Source: Tolypothrix tenuis PCC 7101
Lineage (GTDB): Bacteria; Cyanobacteriota; Cyanobacteriia; Cyanobacteriales; Nostocaceae
Assembly: GCF_002368295.1 (NCBI RefSeq)
Contig: NZ_AP018248.1
Span: 8,636,820 to 8,700,819 of the forward strand
DNA length: 64,000 bases
Reading direction: 5' to 3'
Part shown: positions 42,043-51,036 of the stretch, piece by piece
Layout: each line of letters opens with the position of its first letter
Position numbering within the stretch: position 1 is the stretch's first letter
The notes under the pieces: model-generated
Told to the model about the DNA's origin: nothing
What the model saw: only the letters and a program-made list of their open reading frames with translations
Database searches by the model: none
Position numbers and translations under genes: made by a program

Positions 42043-42300
42043 ATGAATACCAGAATGCGAATTAGACAGGTTAAAGAAGTTGAAATTGAAGGGTTAGGGG
42101 AGCAGATCAAGCAAGCTCGATTAAATTGCAGTAAGTCTCTCGAGCAAATATGTGATGAGGTTGGTGTATCGCGCACTTACTGGTACGACATTGAAAAAGA
42201 AACTCTCAAAGGAGCGCTTTCAATTGAGAACCTTCGCAAAATCGAACAAGTGTTGAGTGTAGACTTTGGTGTAACTCTTGTTGGCGAGAGTAACGCTTAA
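42043..42300 (+). CDS. XRE-family HTH transcriptional regulator
   Basis: 85 residues from ATG 42043 (GTG at 42040 is also possible; AGGAAG at 42027-42032 suits both). The segment LGEQIKQARLNCSKSLEQIC followed by DEVGVSRTYWYDIEKE is a clear helix-turn-helix of the Cro/C1 type. It lies between palindromic repeats and a plasmid regulatory gene, 130 bp before the next start. Likely a repressor of its own promoter and perhaps of the divergent transfer operon. Confidence 0.8.
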   Translation: MNTRMRIRQVKEVEIEGLGEQIKQARLNCSKSLEQICDEVGVSRTYWYDIEKETLKGALSIENLRKIEQVLSVDFGVTLVGESNA

Positions 42301-42432
42301 TTACATCGTTCTTCTTCCTATACTGCTACTTTCAATTTGTTGACTGGAGCTATTGCAACTATCCAGATAATAGAGGATTTATTTGCAATCGACCTCAAAT
42401 TTACATTATCAAACTATAAGAGATGGGAAATC

Positions 42433-43341
42433 ATGAACCAACCATCCTCTAGTAACTCAGAAATACCTGCAACAGAGGCCAATAAGGATATCTCCCATCA
42501 AGCAGATTCAGTTTCAGCAACTATTACAGTAACATCTGTGGAAATTTCTGAGCTGACAGAGGAAGAACAGCGAGATCGTCTACACTTAGAACGGAAGGTA
42601 GAAAGAGCATTTTTTGAAGCAGGTAAAGCGTTGATGGAGTTGCGAGATCGCAGGCTATACCGCTCTACTCATAAAACTTTTGAAGATTATTGCCGTGATA
42701 GATTTGGTCATAGCCGCCAAAAGTCAAATTACTTAATTGCCGCAGCTGATGTCTACGAAAATTTGACAACAATTTGTTGTCAAATTTCGCCAACTGAAGA
42801 TTTGACAACAAATTGTTGTCAAATTCTGCCGACAACTGAGGGGCAAGTCCGACCCATTACGAAGCTAAAACCGCAGGAACAGTGGGAAGTATGGCAGAGT
42901 GCAGTACAACAAGCAGGTGGTAAAGTACCAACTGGTAGAATCGTCAAGGATGTTGTACAACGCATCATGGAGCGTACCAAAGTACCAAACACCTACTTTG
43001 TTGGCGAAGTCTGCCAAATCCTAACTAAGGACAATCCAGAACTTAGAGGTAAAGGTGGCTGTTGGGCAATTGTTACTCAAGTCAACGAATTTAGTTGTAC
43101 CGTGAGAATGTGGGATGCAGAGTACACCATTGGGTTGAAGCATTTACAATCCTTTAATTACTTGCCTGATGATTGTCAGCAGATGCAACTTCTTAGCGAT
43201 CGCATAAGTCGAGTGTATTCCAGTACCTTAGAGGAATCAGTGCAAAAATTTTTGGAATCTTTGGGAAAAGTGAACCGTCCTTATTTAACTACTTTGGAAG
43301 AGAAATTGTTGCGTGTATTGGAGTCGGAAATTCTCGCTTAA
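42433..43341 (+). CDS. Cyanobacterial plasmid-borne DNA-binding/partition-like regulatory protein
   Basis: 302 residues from ATG 42433; an upstream TTG (42337) lacks support. An N-terminal polar tail precedes a helical domain (RKVERAFFEAGKALMELRDR...SRQKSNYLIAAADVYENL), which resembles KorB/ParB-type central helices, then KLKPQEQWEVWQSAVQQAGG and a C-terminal domain (VGEVCQILTKDNPELRGKGG...CTVRMWDAEYTIGLKHL). I recognise it as a family recurrent on cyanobacterial plasmids near replication/transfer genes, without a proven function. Two perfect 25-bp palindromes lie within the gene. Role in copy control or partition is inferred. Confidence 0.6.
   Translation: MNQPSSSNSEIPATEANKDISHQADSVSATITVTSVEISELTEEEQRDRLHLERKVERAFFEAGKALMELRDRRLYRSTHKTFEDYCRDRFGHSRQKSNYLIAAADVYENLTTICCQISPTEDLTTNCCQILPTTEGQVRPITKLKPQEQWEVWQSAVQQAGGKVPTGRIVKDVVQRIMERTKVPNTYFVGEVCQILTKDNPELRGKGGCWAIVTQVNEFSCTVRMWDAEYTIGLKHLQSFNYLPDDCQQMQLLSDRISRVYSSTLEESVQKFLESLGKVNRPYLTTLEEKLLRVLESEILA
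42761..42824 (+). repeat. Two tandem 25-bp perfect palindromes inside the regulatory gene
   Basis: 42761-42785 and 42800-42824 each have arms ATTTGACAACA and TGTTGTCAAAT around a 3-nt centre. Start-to-start distance is 39 bp (13 codons), so a local duplication is probable; the encoded text ENLTTICCQISPT / EDLTTNCCQILPT repeats too. They could be an internal operator or strong mRNA hairpins. Confidence 0.75.
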
Positions 43342-43383
43342 GATTCACCAGGCGGCTTTCATCGAAAATATGGGTCTCTTACC

Positions 43384-43409
43384 CCGTCCTTCAGCGAAGC
43401 GAAGGACGG
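43384..43409. other. 9-bp hairpin at the 3' side of the IscB/IsrB remnant
   Basis: CCGTCCTTC (43384-43392) pairs with GAAGGACGG (43401-43409) over an 8-nt loop. It lies 13 bp beyond the stop of the leftward IscB/IsrB remnant and 43 bp after the plus-strand gene. Such hairpins mark ends of IS200/IS605-type elements in cyanobacteria, but it could simply be a terminator. Confidence 0.5.
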
Positions 43410-43421
43410 CTTTACATGGAT

Positions 43422-43898
43422 CTAGCAAACAACTACCAATCCGTTTGAACGCCGAATTAGTTGAATCTTGCTAGCTGCTATCTGTCCAAGCCTTCTCCAA
43501 CTTGCATCGCTGACAGATATCTGTTTTTGTGTATCCCCGCTGACATAGCCAACTCCTTTAGGTGAATTGACTAAATCTCCTTTACGGAATCCATGACCAG
43601 TGGTAGTGCCGCCATATTTTCGGCGAACTCCACCTTTGGCGGGGAGCATTAAATGCAGTTGTCGCCTGGAATAGGGAGGGCGACGAATTACGAAAAATTG
43701 TGCAGGGGTAATAGCAACAGAGCCAACCCAATGAGCTCCGTCCTCTTTTTTTCTGTGATACTGTCGATACTCGACAAAGTGAGTCGCTGCGATGGCAACT
43801 CCATCTACTGTATGAGTGTTAAATTCTGCCTTGGATTTATCGGACTTGTTCTTGACCAGTCCCAGGTGCTTGCGGGTTGAGGCTAACACCTGTACCAA
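43422..43898 (-). pseudogene. 5'-truncated IscB/IsrB (RRXRR-type) RNA-guided nuclease remnant
   Basis: 158 codons from a TTG only. The recognisable part runs TRKHLGLVKNKSDKSKAEFN, then THTVDGVAIAATHFVEY (RuvC-III H...D), then RRPPYSRRQLHLMLPAKGGV, RRKYGGTTTGHGFRKGD and SDASWRRLGQIAASKIQLIR. This is the C-terminal third of the ~400-residue IscB/IsrB-like proteins of cyanobacteria. The N-terminal PLMP domain, RuvC-I, bridge helix and RuvC-II are missing, so it cannot be an active nuclease. The region upstream on the same strand (43899-44330) may retain the element's guide RNA. Confidence 0.7.
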
Positions 43899-45134
43899 TC
43901 AGGTTTAGAGTGAATCCGGGCTAGGGAAGTACTCGGAAGTCTGTGACATCTAGCAACTCAAATGGGCTATTCACCGCTTACATTGTCCAAATTGGTTTGG
44001 TCAATCCTCGTCCCTTTTAGGGAGAGGTTGGTGAAATTTGCAACATCATCAGCAACACGGAAGATATCAGCCCGTTTTAATACTGTCCAGGAGCAATTCA
44101 TGTTACTCTAGCGAAAGTAATGATACCCAGAAATGGTCTTCGTCGATGTTTGAAGGAGGTGAAACCGACAAAAGCAATATATTGAGATAACCAGAATGTG
44201 AGGGGAGTCGTTAGAAAACAGGATTGGTGTCCGAAGGACTTGGCGGTCAAGAAAACACCAAAATTGTTTAGAGCCTAACGATACCTTACGACCGACCCCT
44301 GTTGCCAATATTAGCATATAGGGGATGGAGTAGTATGCCTTTTTTTAGACAAATAGCAAAAAAGGCATCTAGCGCTACAATTTCTCCCAACTCTAGCCCG
44401 ACTCTAGGTGGAAAACATTTTGATAGCTAGATCTAACTATTCACAAATAGTTTAGGCAGAAATTTTTCGGCTAGATGCCTCTTATATGAGGATAATGTCG
44501 TGAATCATCAATTTTTCGAGCTAAAAGCTGTTTTGTTTGACCTTGAGCTAAAACATAGCACTGATTTTTTTATTTTTTGACTGACAACGCCCTAAGCATT
44601 ACCTTGACTTAGGGAATTTTGGCAAGTCACTCCAAAAAGAAATCGGTTAGCTGCCCACACGCTAGACATACGCTATGCGGTTAACAACTAACCGTAACAA
44701 ATATAAAAGCAATTTCAATGTAACAATGTCTGCGTCATAGAGGTAAAGTGAGTGTAACTTTAATTAAGTGGTATCAAAGAATGCCAAACTAACTTCTTAA
44801 GTTTCGTTCCTTAGAATTTCAGCCTTTTAAGGAGCACAACTGGTTTTTTATAAATCTCAAATCTTTTTCTTAACTGAGTTGAGATGAAGTTGTTAGCTTT
44901 TGGTAACACATGATATTAACGCCACTACTTTCGCCTCAAAGAGTAGGGTTAGGGGTCCTTTCAAAAGTAGGTATTTAGGTTGGCGAAAAATAATTGAGAA
45001 ATATCTTCAATTATGTAATGAAATTTTAAGGTTTTGGACAATGATATTTGTTTTAAAAGCCAAAATTCAAATCTGAACAACCTCAGCTTGAGAAAGAGTA
45101 AGAAGTAGGAGAAGAATCTTCACTACAATCTACA
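43899..45134. other. Long non-coding region upstream of the CyRepA1 gene
   Basis: About 1.2 kb without a credible ORF. Besides the structured candidate at 44201-44300 it holds an 11-bp inverted repeat ATGCCTTTTTT/AAAAAAGGCAT (about 44336-44373), a hairpin CCTAAG/CTTAGG (about 44591-44615), and CGGTTAG/CTAACCG arms about 50 bp apart (around 44643-44694). It is a candidate location of the plasmid origin recognised by CyRepA1, but no iteron array is evident. Confidence 0.4.
44201..44300. ncRNA. Structured RNA candidate near the IscB/IsrB remnant
   Basis: Nested perfect stems: AGGGG/CCCCT (44201-44205 with 44296-44300), TCGTTAG/CTAACGA (44208-44214 with 44275-44281), TTGGTGT/ACACCAA (44224-44230 with 44255-44261). 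Inside lie small apical pairings CC-GAA-GG and CTTG-GCGGT-CAAG. Such a multibranch fold in non-coding DNA suggests a functional RNA; the strand is not certain. Upstream of an IscB/IsrB gene (minus strand) it could be an omega (HEARO-like) RNA remnant. I do not recognise the consensus. Confidence 0.4.
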
Positions 45135-45186
45135 ACCCACCCTCTCAAACAGTGGGTAGCTCCGATGAACACAATCATCATCGGAG
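45135..45186 (+). promoter_or_regulatory. Two leader hairpins, the second hiding the CyRepA1 ribosome-binding site
   Basis: ACCCAC/GTGGGT (45135-45140 with 45152-45157) is followed by CTCCGATGA/TCATCGGAG (45160-45168 with 45178-45186). The 3' arm of the second, perfect 9-bp stem contains GGAG, the Shine-Dalgarno 9 nt before ATG 45196. Folded mRNA would block initiation, a plausible copy-number control. Confidence 0.6.
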
Positions 45187-45195
45187 AATGAAATA

Positions 45196-48100
45196 ATGAC
45201 ACTTCCCAATGTAATTAATATCAATGTTACGAATGGAAAAGACCAATTAACAGAGAACCATTGGCTTGAATGGGTAACAGCTTCAGGTGTTGACCCCCAA
45301 TTAACTGCTCTCAATGTCCGTTCTTTGGGTGGAGCGATAGTATACGAATATTTACTTTACGCACTACCCCAAACAGCCAGACGTAACGATGGGCGATTAC
45401 GAGATGGATACTTAAGAAAATATGCCCACACGACATTGGGGGGATGGTGGGTAAATGGACTAGACCCACTCAACAATTGGCTTCCTATGGAATGGGGGCG
45501 TTTCAAACCAGATCATCCCCGCATTGATTTTGAGAAAAACAAACCCGTCAAATACGAATCTCCTCCCAAAACACCCAACCGCATCACTTACTTTGATATC
45601 CCCAACTGTATTTGGGATAAAATTGCCCAGCGGTACAATATCAAACGATATCATTCTCCCTTAGGATTGCGTCTGTTTGACCGACTCAACCCACGCTTAT
45701 TTTGGGAGTGGGTGCAGTTACATAGAGAAATTCCCATCATTCTTTGTGAGGGAGAGAAAAAAGCAGCCTGTTTACTCAGTCATGGATTTGTAGCGATCGC
45801 ACTTCCAGGAATTTGGAACGGACGCGTGGGAGCGCAGGATTTTGATGAACGGTTACACCCAGACTTAGTACCATTAGCTGGGAGCGGACGCAAGTTTATT
45901 ATTCTCTTCGATTATGAAACAAAAGCTTCGACCCGCTGGTCAGTTTTTCAAGCAACAGTTCGCACTGGTAAAGCAATTGAGGCATACGGTTGCACAACTG
46001 AAGTGGCGCTATTACCAGGGCCAGAAAAAGGTGTTGATGATTTTGTGGTCTCTAGGGGTAAGGATGCTTTAGCACTGCTGTTGGCAATCATTGATGATGC
46101 CAAAACACTGGCTGATTATCGGCGCTCGTATCGTGCTAGAAAATGGGGACTGAGCAAATATAAACCAGATGTGACAGTCAATATCAAATATCTCACCCAA
46201 GCTTTGGAGATTCCCAATTTTGATGAGGAAGCAAAAGCACAATTGTTCACCTCCAAGGTTAATTCTCATTGTCCACCTCAGTCCCTAAAACAACACAGTC
46301 AGACACAATTAGCTTTACAGCAACCCCAAGACATGACTCCAAAAGCTGAGTCACAAGAAAATTCTCTCACCTGTGCCCAATATACTTCTGGGAGCAGAGC
46401 ATCTTTTCGCTTTCCTCAATCAGGGCTTGTGGTTTTGTGGAGTGATATGGGTACAGGTAAAACTGAACTCATGCGCTGGTGGCGTAACCAAAATCCAAAA
46501 GCAAGATTCCTCAACAACGGACATCGCGTTAACTTGCTGAAAAATTTGGCTCTGCGCTTAGAAACTGCCATGTACTCAGAATTAGGTTACGTAGGCTTAG
46601 CTCAAGCTACTGCTTTGAGCATTACTATTGATAGCTTGCATAAGCTCAACACTCAAGCCCTCACCTACGGCTGCATCTTTATTGATGAAGCTTGCCAATA
46701 CCTCACACACCTTTTGCACAGTAACACTTGCAAGGAACATCGCGCCGCAATACTCGAAGTACTGGAATATATAGTATACAATGCACCACTGGTTGTCATA
46801 GCTGATGCTCACATGGACGACGTTACCATCGACTTCTTTCGAGCAATGCGACCACAACCAGAAGTTCCATACATCGTTAAAAACGAGTGGCGAAATGGAG
46901 AGCGGACTATTTACTGGTATGAAGGTAATAATTCCAGCGCTCTAGTTGCTCAAATTTCAGCAGCCCTGATGAGTGGGCAAAAAATTATGGTAGTTTCTGA
47001 CTCGAAGCGCTTTATTAAAAAACTTGAACAGTCACTCACAGTGCAAATCTGCTCAAAAGACGACAACAGCGCTGACAAGCAAAATCTGCAAGCCTTGAAG
47101 AATCAGCTACGCATCTGGTCTATCCATTCAGACAACTCCGGGGCTGAAGAAAACATTGCTTTCATCAAAGATATTACCAACGCCGTCAAAAACCTCGATG
47201 CTTTACTAACCTCTCCCAGCCTCGGGACTGGAGTAGACATTGCCCAATATCATTTTGATTTGGTTTTTGGTGCGTTTCATGGAGTTTCCCAAACTGCAAC
47301 TGAGTGCGCCCAACAGCTGTATCGTTATCGTCCCTTAGTTCCATTTCACGTTTGGGTGGCAAAGCGCCCTCCCTTTGGCTACAAAGACACTAACGCCGCC
47401 AAAATTAAAGAACGCTTACTGCAGACTAACGAAATGACAGCTTTTTTGTTGCGAATTGACCGTCAAACTGGCTCTCGTGGCGCAGAAAAAGATTGGGCTC
47501 TAGAGGCTTACTGCCAAATTTTGGCCAACCGCAACCAGTCTATCAATAATCTGCGTGATGATTTGCGCTCGCTGCTGTCGGAGATGGGCAATACATTTAT
47601 CTCCGTAGGGAGTGATGACGATCTGCTTTCCCTGGAAAATTTGAAAAAATCTGCGGCGGTTTTGGATACTGCTTATCATCTGGCTGTTACCAGGGCTAAT
47701 GATATTACAGCAACTGAGTATCGTCAGCGTAAGAGCAAAGATTACTTGCCACCAGAAGCAGTTTTTGAGTGCGAGAAGTATCGTATTCGGTCAGCTTACG
47801 GTATGGAGGTCACCCCCCAACTCGTTGAAAAAGATGCGGGTGGTCGGCTAATTGGTGCGCTTGCCGACTTAGAAGCAATTTTAGAAGCACCATTCGATTC
47901 AATTGTTGACCCAAAAACGGGGAGGCAATATCCAGCACCACCAAAAATTGTCACAGATAAAGACCGCACCGAACGCGAAAAATTACCTTTATGCATCGAC
48001 TGGGGGAATTACTCGGCGCGATGGCTGGCCCGCTTCAATTTGGGTTTACATCACATTCTTCAACGATTGATAGCCGGGGGCGAGATGACGGCAACCGACC

Positions 48101-48888
48101 CAGACTTACTGAATATGAGGGAGATTGCCTCACATTGTGCTGCTCATATTAAAGCAATTCTTGGTTTTACCGTCCCCTCTGACTGCGAACCCATTTGGTT
48201 ACTAGCTATTTTAGTTGAGCAGCTGGGACTCAAGTTGTCCTGCCGCAAACAGGGGCCACGCGGTCAACAAGTGAAAATTTACTCACTTTCACTAGAGGAA
48301 TTAGAATTTGCTTTTCATGTAATTGCTCACCGTCAACAAGGGCGTACCTTCAAAGAGTCGAATACAAGTTTTGCCCACAAAACTCCCACTTCATTACAGG
48401 TGATCGTGCAGCCCCAATCTGCTGTAGAACGAAAACAACAGCCCGTATCCACCCCCCCCCATAAATGTATAGCTAACTCCCCTCATCAGGGGGGGGATAC
48501 TACGGATTTTAGCTGGAAGAGGCAGGGGGGAAGTGAGCAGGGGGCAGGGGGAACAAGCCCCGCCCTTCCTGGGTGCTTGACTGAGGAGGAATACAAGCTC
48601 CATCCCGGTCTTCCCCCTCGCTTCCTTCCCCCTGCCCCTTTCCCTCTTGCTAACCTACCTCCTACTGACTCCACTACCCTACTCCATTGTGTGGAAATGC
48701 TTCGTTCTGTTGTTGCTCAAGGAGTGGACGCAATTAAAGTCATTCTCAAGCGATGGAGTGGAGTTTTGCGCTGGGAGACTGTGTTGGAGTGCGAAGTGAG
48801 ATATCCTCATGAACTGCGACAACTTCATGCTGCTGTCCCAGAATTTTATGCCTTGCTAAATGAGGAGGTTTTACCGATGGAAGGATAA
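45196..48888 (+). CDS. CyRepA1-family plasmid replication protein
   Basis: 1230 residues. The N-terminal ~310 residues form a DUF3854/TOPRIM-like (primase-type) domain: GGWW, VKYESPPKT, PIILCEGEKKAACLLSHG, FDYETKAS, LLPGPEKGVDDFV. A helicase-like ATPase follows (Walker A LWSDMGTGKTEL ~415, Walker B CIFIDEACQYL ~494, and SPSLGTGVDIAQYHFDLVFG plus GVSQTATECAQQLYRYRP as motifs IV-VI). The remainder is helical with a Gly/Pro-rich linker (~1080-1155). CyRepA1 proteins are assigned as replication initiators of cyanobacterial plasmids. The ATG is supported by GGAG. The DUF3854-like part closely parallels the relaxase C-terminus. Confidence 0.85.
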   Translation: MTLPNVININVTNGKDQLTENHWLEWVTASGVDPQLTALNVRSLGGAIVYEYLLYALPQTARRNDGRLRDGYLRKYAHTTLGGWWVNGLDPLNNWLPMEWGRFKPDHPRIDFEKNKPVKYESPPKTPNRITYFDIPNCIWDKIAQRYNIKRYHSPLGLRLFDRLNPRLFWEWVQLHREIPIILCEGEKKAACLLSHGFVAIALPGIWNGRVGAQDFDERLHPDLVPLAGSGRKFIILFDYETKASTRWSVFQATVRTGKAIEAYGCTTEVALLPGPEKGVDDFVVSRGKDALALLLAIIDDAKTLADYRRSYRARKWGLSKYKPDVTVNIKYLTQALEIPNFDEEAKAQLFTSKVNSHCPPQSLKQHSQTQLALQQPQDMTPKAESQENSLTCAQYTSGSRASFRFPQSGLVVLWSDMGTGKTELMRWWRNQNPKARFLNNGHRVNLLKNLALRLETAMYSELGYVGLAQATALSITIDSLHKLNTQALTYGCIFIDEACQYLTHLLHSNTCKEHRAAILEVLEYIVYNAPLVVIADAHMDDVTIDFFRAMRPQPEVPYIVKNEWRNGERTIYWYEGNNSSALVAQISAALMSGQKIMVVSDSKRFIKKLEQSLTVQICSKDDNSADKQNLQALKNQLRIWSIHSDNSGAEENIAFIKDITNAVKNLDALLTSPSLGTGVDIAQYHFDLVFGAFHGVSQTATECAQQLYRYRPLVPFHVWVAKRPPFGYKDTNAAKIKERLLQTNEMTAFLLRIDRQTGSRGAEKDWALEAYCQILANRNQSINNLRDDLRSLLSEMGNTFISVGSDDDLLSLENLKKSAAVLDTAYHLAVTRANDITATEYRQRKSKDYLPPEAVFECEKYRIRSAYGMEVTPQLVEKDAGGRLIGALADLEAILEAPFDSIVDPKTGRQYPAPPKIVTDKDRTEREKLPLCIDWGNYSARWLARFNLGLHHILQRLIAGGEMTATDPDLLNMREIASHCAAHIKAILGFTVPSDCEPIWLLAILVEQLGLKLSCRKQGPRGQQVKIYSLSLEELEFAFHVIAHRQQGRTFKESNTSFAHKTPTSLQVIVQPQSAVERKQQPVSTPPHKCIANSPHQGGDTTDFSWKRQGGSEQGAGGTSPALPGCLTEEEYKLHPGLPPRFLPPAPFPLANLPPTDSTTLLHCVEMLRSVVAQGVDAIKVILKRWSGVLRWETVLECEVRYPHELRQLHAAVPEFYALLNEEVLPMEG
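48425..48650 (+). repeat. G/C-homopolymer-rich low-complexity segment within the CyRepA1 gene
   Basis: C8 and G8 runs near 48451 and 48490 and alternating GCAGGGGG / CTTCCCCC words near 48520-48650 are partly complementary, so the segment can fold back on itself. It stays in frame and encodes a Gly/Pro-rich linker. Similar words occur in the relaxase and VirB10-like genes. Confidence 0.6.
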
Positions 48889-48905
48889 AGTCGGCAATAG
48901 GGGAG

Positions 48906-48989
48906 CGGGTAACCCGTCCACCTCACTGCTCACCAAATCTTAGATTTGGAGGTCTTGAATCAGTCGTGGGTCTGTATCCCCGACTGATT
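48906..48989. other. Cluster of three hairpins downstream of the CyRepA1 gene
   Basis: CGGG-TAA-CCCG (48906-48916), the palindrome CCAAATCT-T-AGATTTGG (48933-48949), and a 12-bp stem AATCAGTCG(T)GGG/CCCCGACTGATT (48958-48970 with 48978-48989). None has a T-run. They may terminate or stabilise the rep mRNA, or be part of the replication origin or an attachment site of the adjacent recombinase. Confidence 0.5.
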
Positions 48990-49032
48990 GATTCTTACGG
49001 ATGTATTCTTCAATTCTCTTTTAGGTGATCGC

Positions 49033-49069
49033 TCTGCCACATTGAACTACACTAGCATTTCTGGAGCGA
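49033..49069 (-). other. tRNA 5'-half-like fragment beside the integrase
   Basis: The minus strand reads GCTAGTGTAGTTCAATGTGG followed by CAGAGCGATCACC. It matches the start of many tRNAs: acceptor strand, positions 8-9, D-arm GTTC...GAGC and loop AATGTGGCA. The 3' half (anticodon stem pairing, T-arm TTCRA) is not found. A tRNA remnant next to a tyrosine recombinase could be a relic of tRNA-targeted integration, but chance resemblance is possible. Confidence 0.3.
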
Positions 49070-49292
49070 TGGGTCTTTCCAGTACTGTTCGGAATGTCCA
49101 GTGCGATCGCCTAAGTCTTGAGCATTTTACCTTGTACAACCTCAGCATTCTAAAGTAGCTAAAGCGTATATTAAATTACATTTATTATGAAGAATAATTA
49201 TAGAGAATTTGTTGGTTGAAAGTGAGTTAGGGAAAGCATATTGCGGGAGAATAGGGTTGATATCGAAAACAGCCATTTTCGTGCCCAATGCT

Positions 49293-50339
49293 ATGGAAGA
49301 TACTGCATATTCCCAAGAGCGTGCATCCCCAAAAGCAAACGATGATACCGGATTTGATGATGCGGTGGAGTCATTAAAAAAATCTCTAAGAGCGCCAATT
49401 GAGCGGTATTTTGCGGCAACTGCTGATGAGCAGGATGTTATTGCTTTGATGCTTGCCAATATCCGCGCCGCCAGTACGCGCCGCGAATACCAAAAAGATT
49501 TGCGGAAGTTTTTTGTCGCGATGACTGGGATTGAGCCGAATCCTGACAGTGTGTTAGAGTTTTTGCACCTCAGCGAAAAGCGGGCAGTGGCAGTAGTATT
49601 GAAATATAAAGCTAAACTGCTAGCTCTGGGATTGAAAGAAGCAACGGTTAACCGTCGCCTCAGCAGTATTAAATCCTTGGTGAAGTTTGCTCGCAAGTTG
49701 GGTGTATGCAGTTATACCTTAGAAGAGGTTGAGTTGGAGAGGGTAAAGGCGTATCGAGATACCACCGGGGTAGATGCTGAAACCATCAACAGTGCAATTG
49801 GGCTAATTGAGCGCTCAACTGTTCGTGGAAAAAGAGATTACGCGCTATTGCGTCTTTTATGGGAAAATCTGCTGCGTCGCGATGAGGTCAGCAAATTAGA
49901 TGTGAAAGACTTTGATCCCCATGAGTGCAGATTACGGATTTTGGGGAAAGGAAAGGGCACGAATGATGAATGGGTAAAACTATCAATGGCTTCGATGAAT
50001 GCTATTTGTGATTGGTTGCAAGTGCGAGGTAATGTAAGTGCCGCTTCACCTCTATTTATCTCTCTTGATAACCGTAGTAAAGGACATCGACTAACTGGTG
50101 ATGGCATTCGCAAGATTGTGGTCAATTATTTTGATGCAGCTGGTGTAAAAAAGTTAATGTCACCGCATCGCATTCGCCACAGCGGGATTACAACTATTTT
50201 GGATGCAACTCAAGGAGATGTGCGGAAAGCACAAAAAGTTAGTCGCCATGTGAAGCTGGATGTATTAATCCAATACGACGATAACCGCAAACAAGGTCAG
50301 GATGAAATGACCAATTTATTGGCAGATATGATTGATTAG
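49293..50339 (+). CDS. Tyrosine recombinase/integrase
   Basis: 348 residues from ATG 49293; an open frame extends to a TTG at 49209 but lacks a ribosome-binding site. N-terminal SAM-like core-binding domain (STRREYQKDLRKFFVAM; ATVNRRLSSIKSLVKFAR) and catalytic domain with R196 (NLLRRDEVSKL), H292-x-x-R295 (SPHRIRHSG), H319 (VSRHVKLD) and Y328 (VLIQYDDNR). Such enzymes resolve plasmid multimers or integrate elements. Its place just behind the replication gene favours dimer resolution, while the tRNA-like scrap favours integration. Confidence 0.85.
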   Translation: MEDTAYSQERASPKANDDTGFDDAVESLKKSLRAPIERYFAATADEQDVIALMLANIRAASTRREYQKDLRKFFVAMTGIEPNPDSVLEFLHLSEKRAVAVVLKYKAKLLALGLKEATVNRRLSSIKSLVKFARKLGVCSYTLEEVELERVKAYRDTTGVDAETINSAIGLIERSTVRGKRDYALLRLLWENLLRRDEVSKLDVKDFDPHECRLRILGKGKGTNDEWVKLSMASMNAICDWLQVRGNVSAASPLFISLDNRSKGHRLTGDGIRKIVVNYFDAAGVKKLMSPHRIRHSGITTILDATQGDVRKAQKVSRHVKLDVLIQYDDNRKQGQDEMTNLLADMID

Positions 50340-50454
50340 CTTTGCACTTGTAACACCAAAGCAGACGCTACATATGGCTTGCTTCCCTGTTGGGTACACC
50401 AGGCAACTGGCTTTGAGCAAACGCAGTGGCTCCAAAATCTAAAATTGGTATAAC

Positions 50455-51036
50455 CTATTGCGCTACTGGATGGTAAAGACCATCTTCTGGGTGGAACTCC
50501 CAACCAATACTTCTTGGGTCGCGGTTACGAGTCCAACTGATGAAATCTTTGGTGGAAAGTTTTTCAAAGTGGTCTACAAGATATGACGCTGTTAAACCTA
50601 GTCTTGAGGCTAAGTTTTGGGCTGGTAATGGTTGAAGTTCTAGTTGTGGTGGGTGGTAATTATTTGATTTGCGCTTAGCGCTAGGATATGAGCGCCCAGA
50701 GAGGACAGAAATTGCTCCTTCTATTTTTGCTAAGCGTTGGGCAATGGCTTCGGTTTTTTGCTCTAACAGTGAAAGTCTTTGTTTTGAGCTATCTTCTACA
50801 CCCGATTCTATACTATCTTCTTGCCTATTAGCGAGTGCGGTCAGTTGGGCTTCTAGATTGTGTAGACGAGTTTCTATACTCACTTCTGTACCAGAAATTG
50901 GCCCCAGGACATGATACAAACCCTGGATAACTAAATCAGTAGCAGTGGTGTGACGTTCTCTTGCGGCAGTGCGGAGTGCTTTAGTTAAGGTTTTGGGAAG
51001 TTTGAAGTTAATTGATTCGCGTTCCATAGCAGCCAT
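50455..51036 (-). CDS. Plasmid RHH/coiled-coil protein
   Basis: 193 residues. The N-terminal ~45 residues (ESINFKLPKTLTKALRTAAR...TATDLVIQGLYHVLG) are ribbon-helix-helix like. Then a coiled coil (RLHNLEAQLTALANRQ; RLSLLEQKTEAIAQRLAKIE) and a C-terminal domain ending GWEFHPEDGLYHPVAQ. An RHH dimer with a coiled-coil extension would suit a plasmid partition or transcription regulator. No partner gene is adjacent. Start ATG 51036; a second ATG 9 bp downstream is possible. Confidence 0.6.
   Translation of the reverse strand: MAAMERESINFKLPKTLTKALRTAARERHTTATDLVIQGLYHVLGPISGTEVSIETRLHNLEAQLTALANRQEDSIESGVEDSSKQRLSLLEQKTEAIAQRLAKIEGAISVLSGRSYPSAKRKSNNYHPPQLELQPLPAQNLASRLGLTASYLVDHFEKLSTKDFISWTRNRDPRSIGWEFHPEDGLYHPVAQ

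Noticed and set aside
44108..44317. 69-codon minus-strand ORF
   Set aside because: It overlaps the nested stems at 44201-44300 and shows no protein family character.
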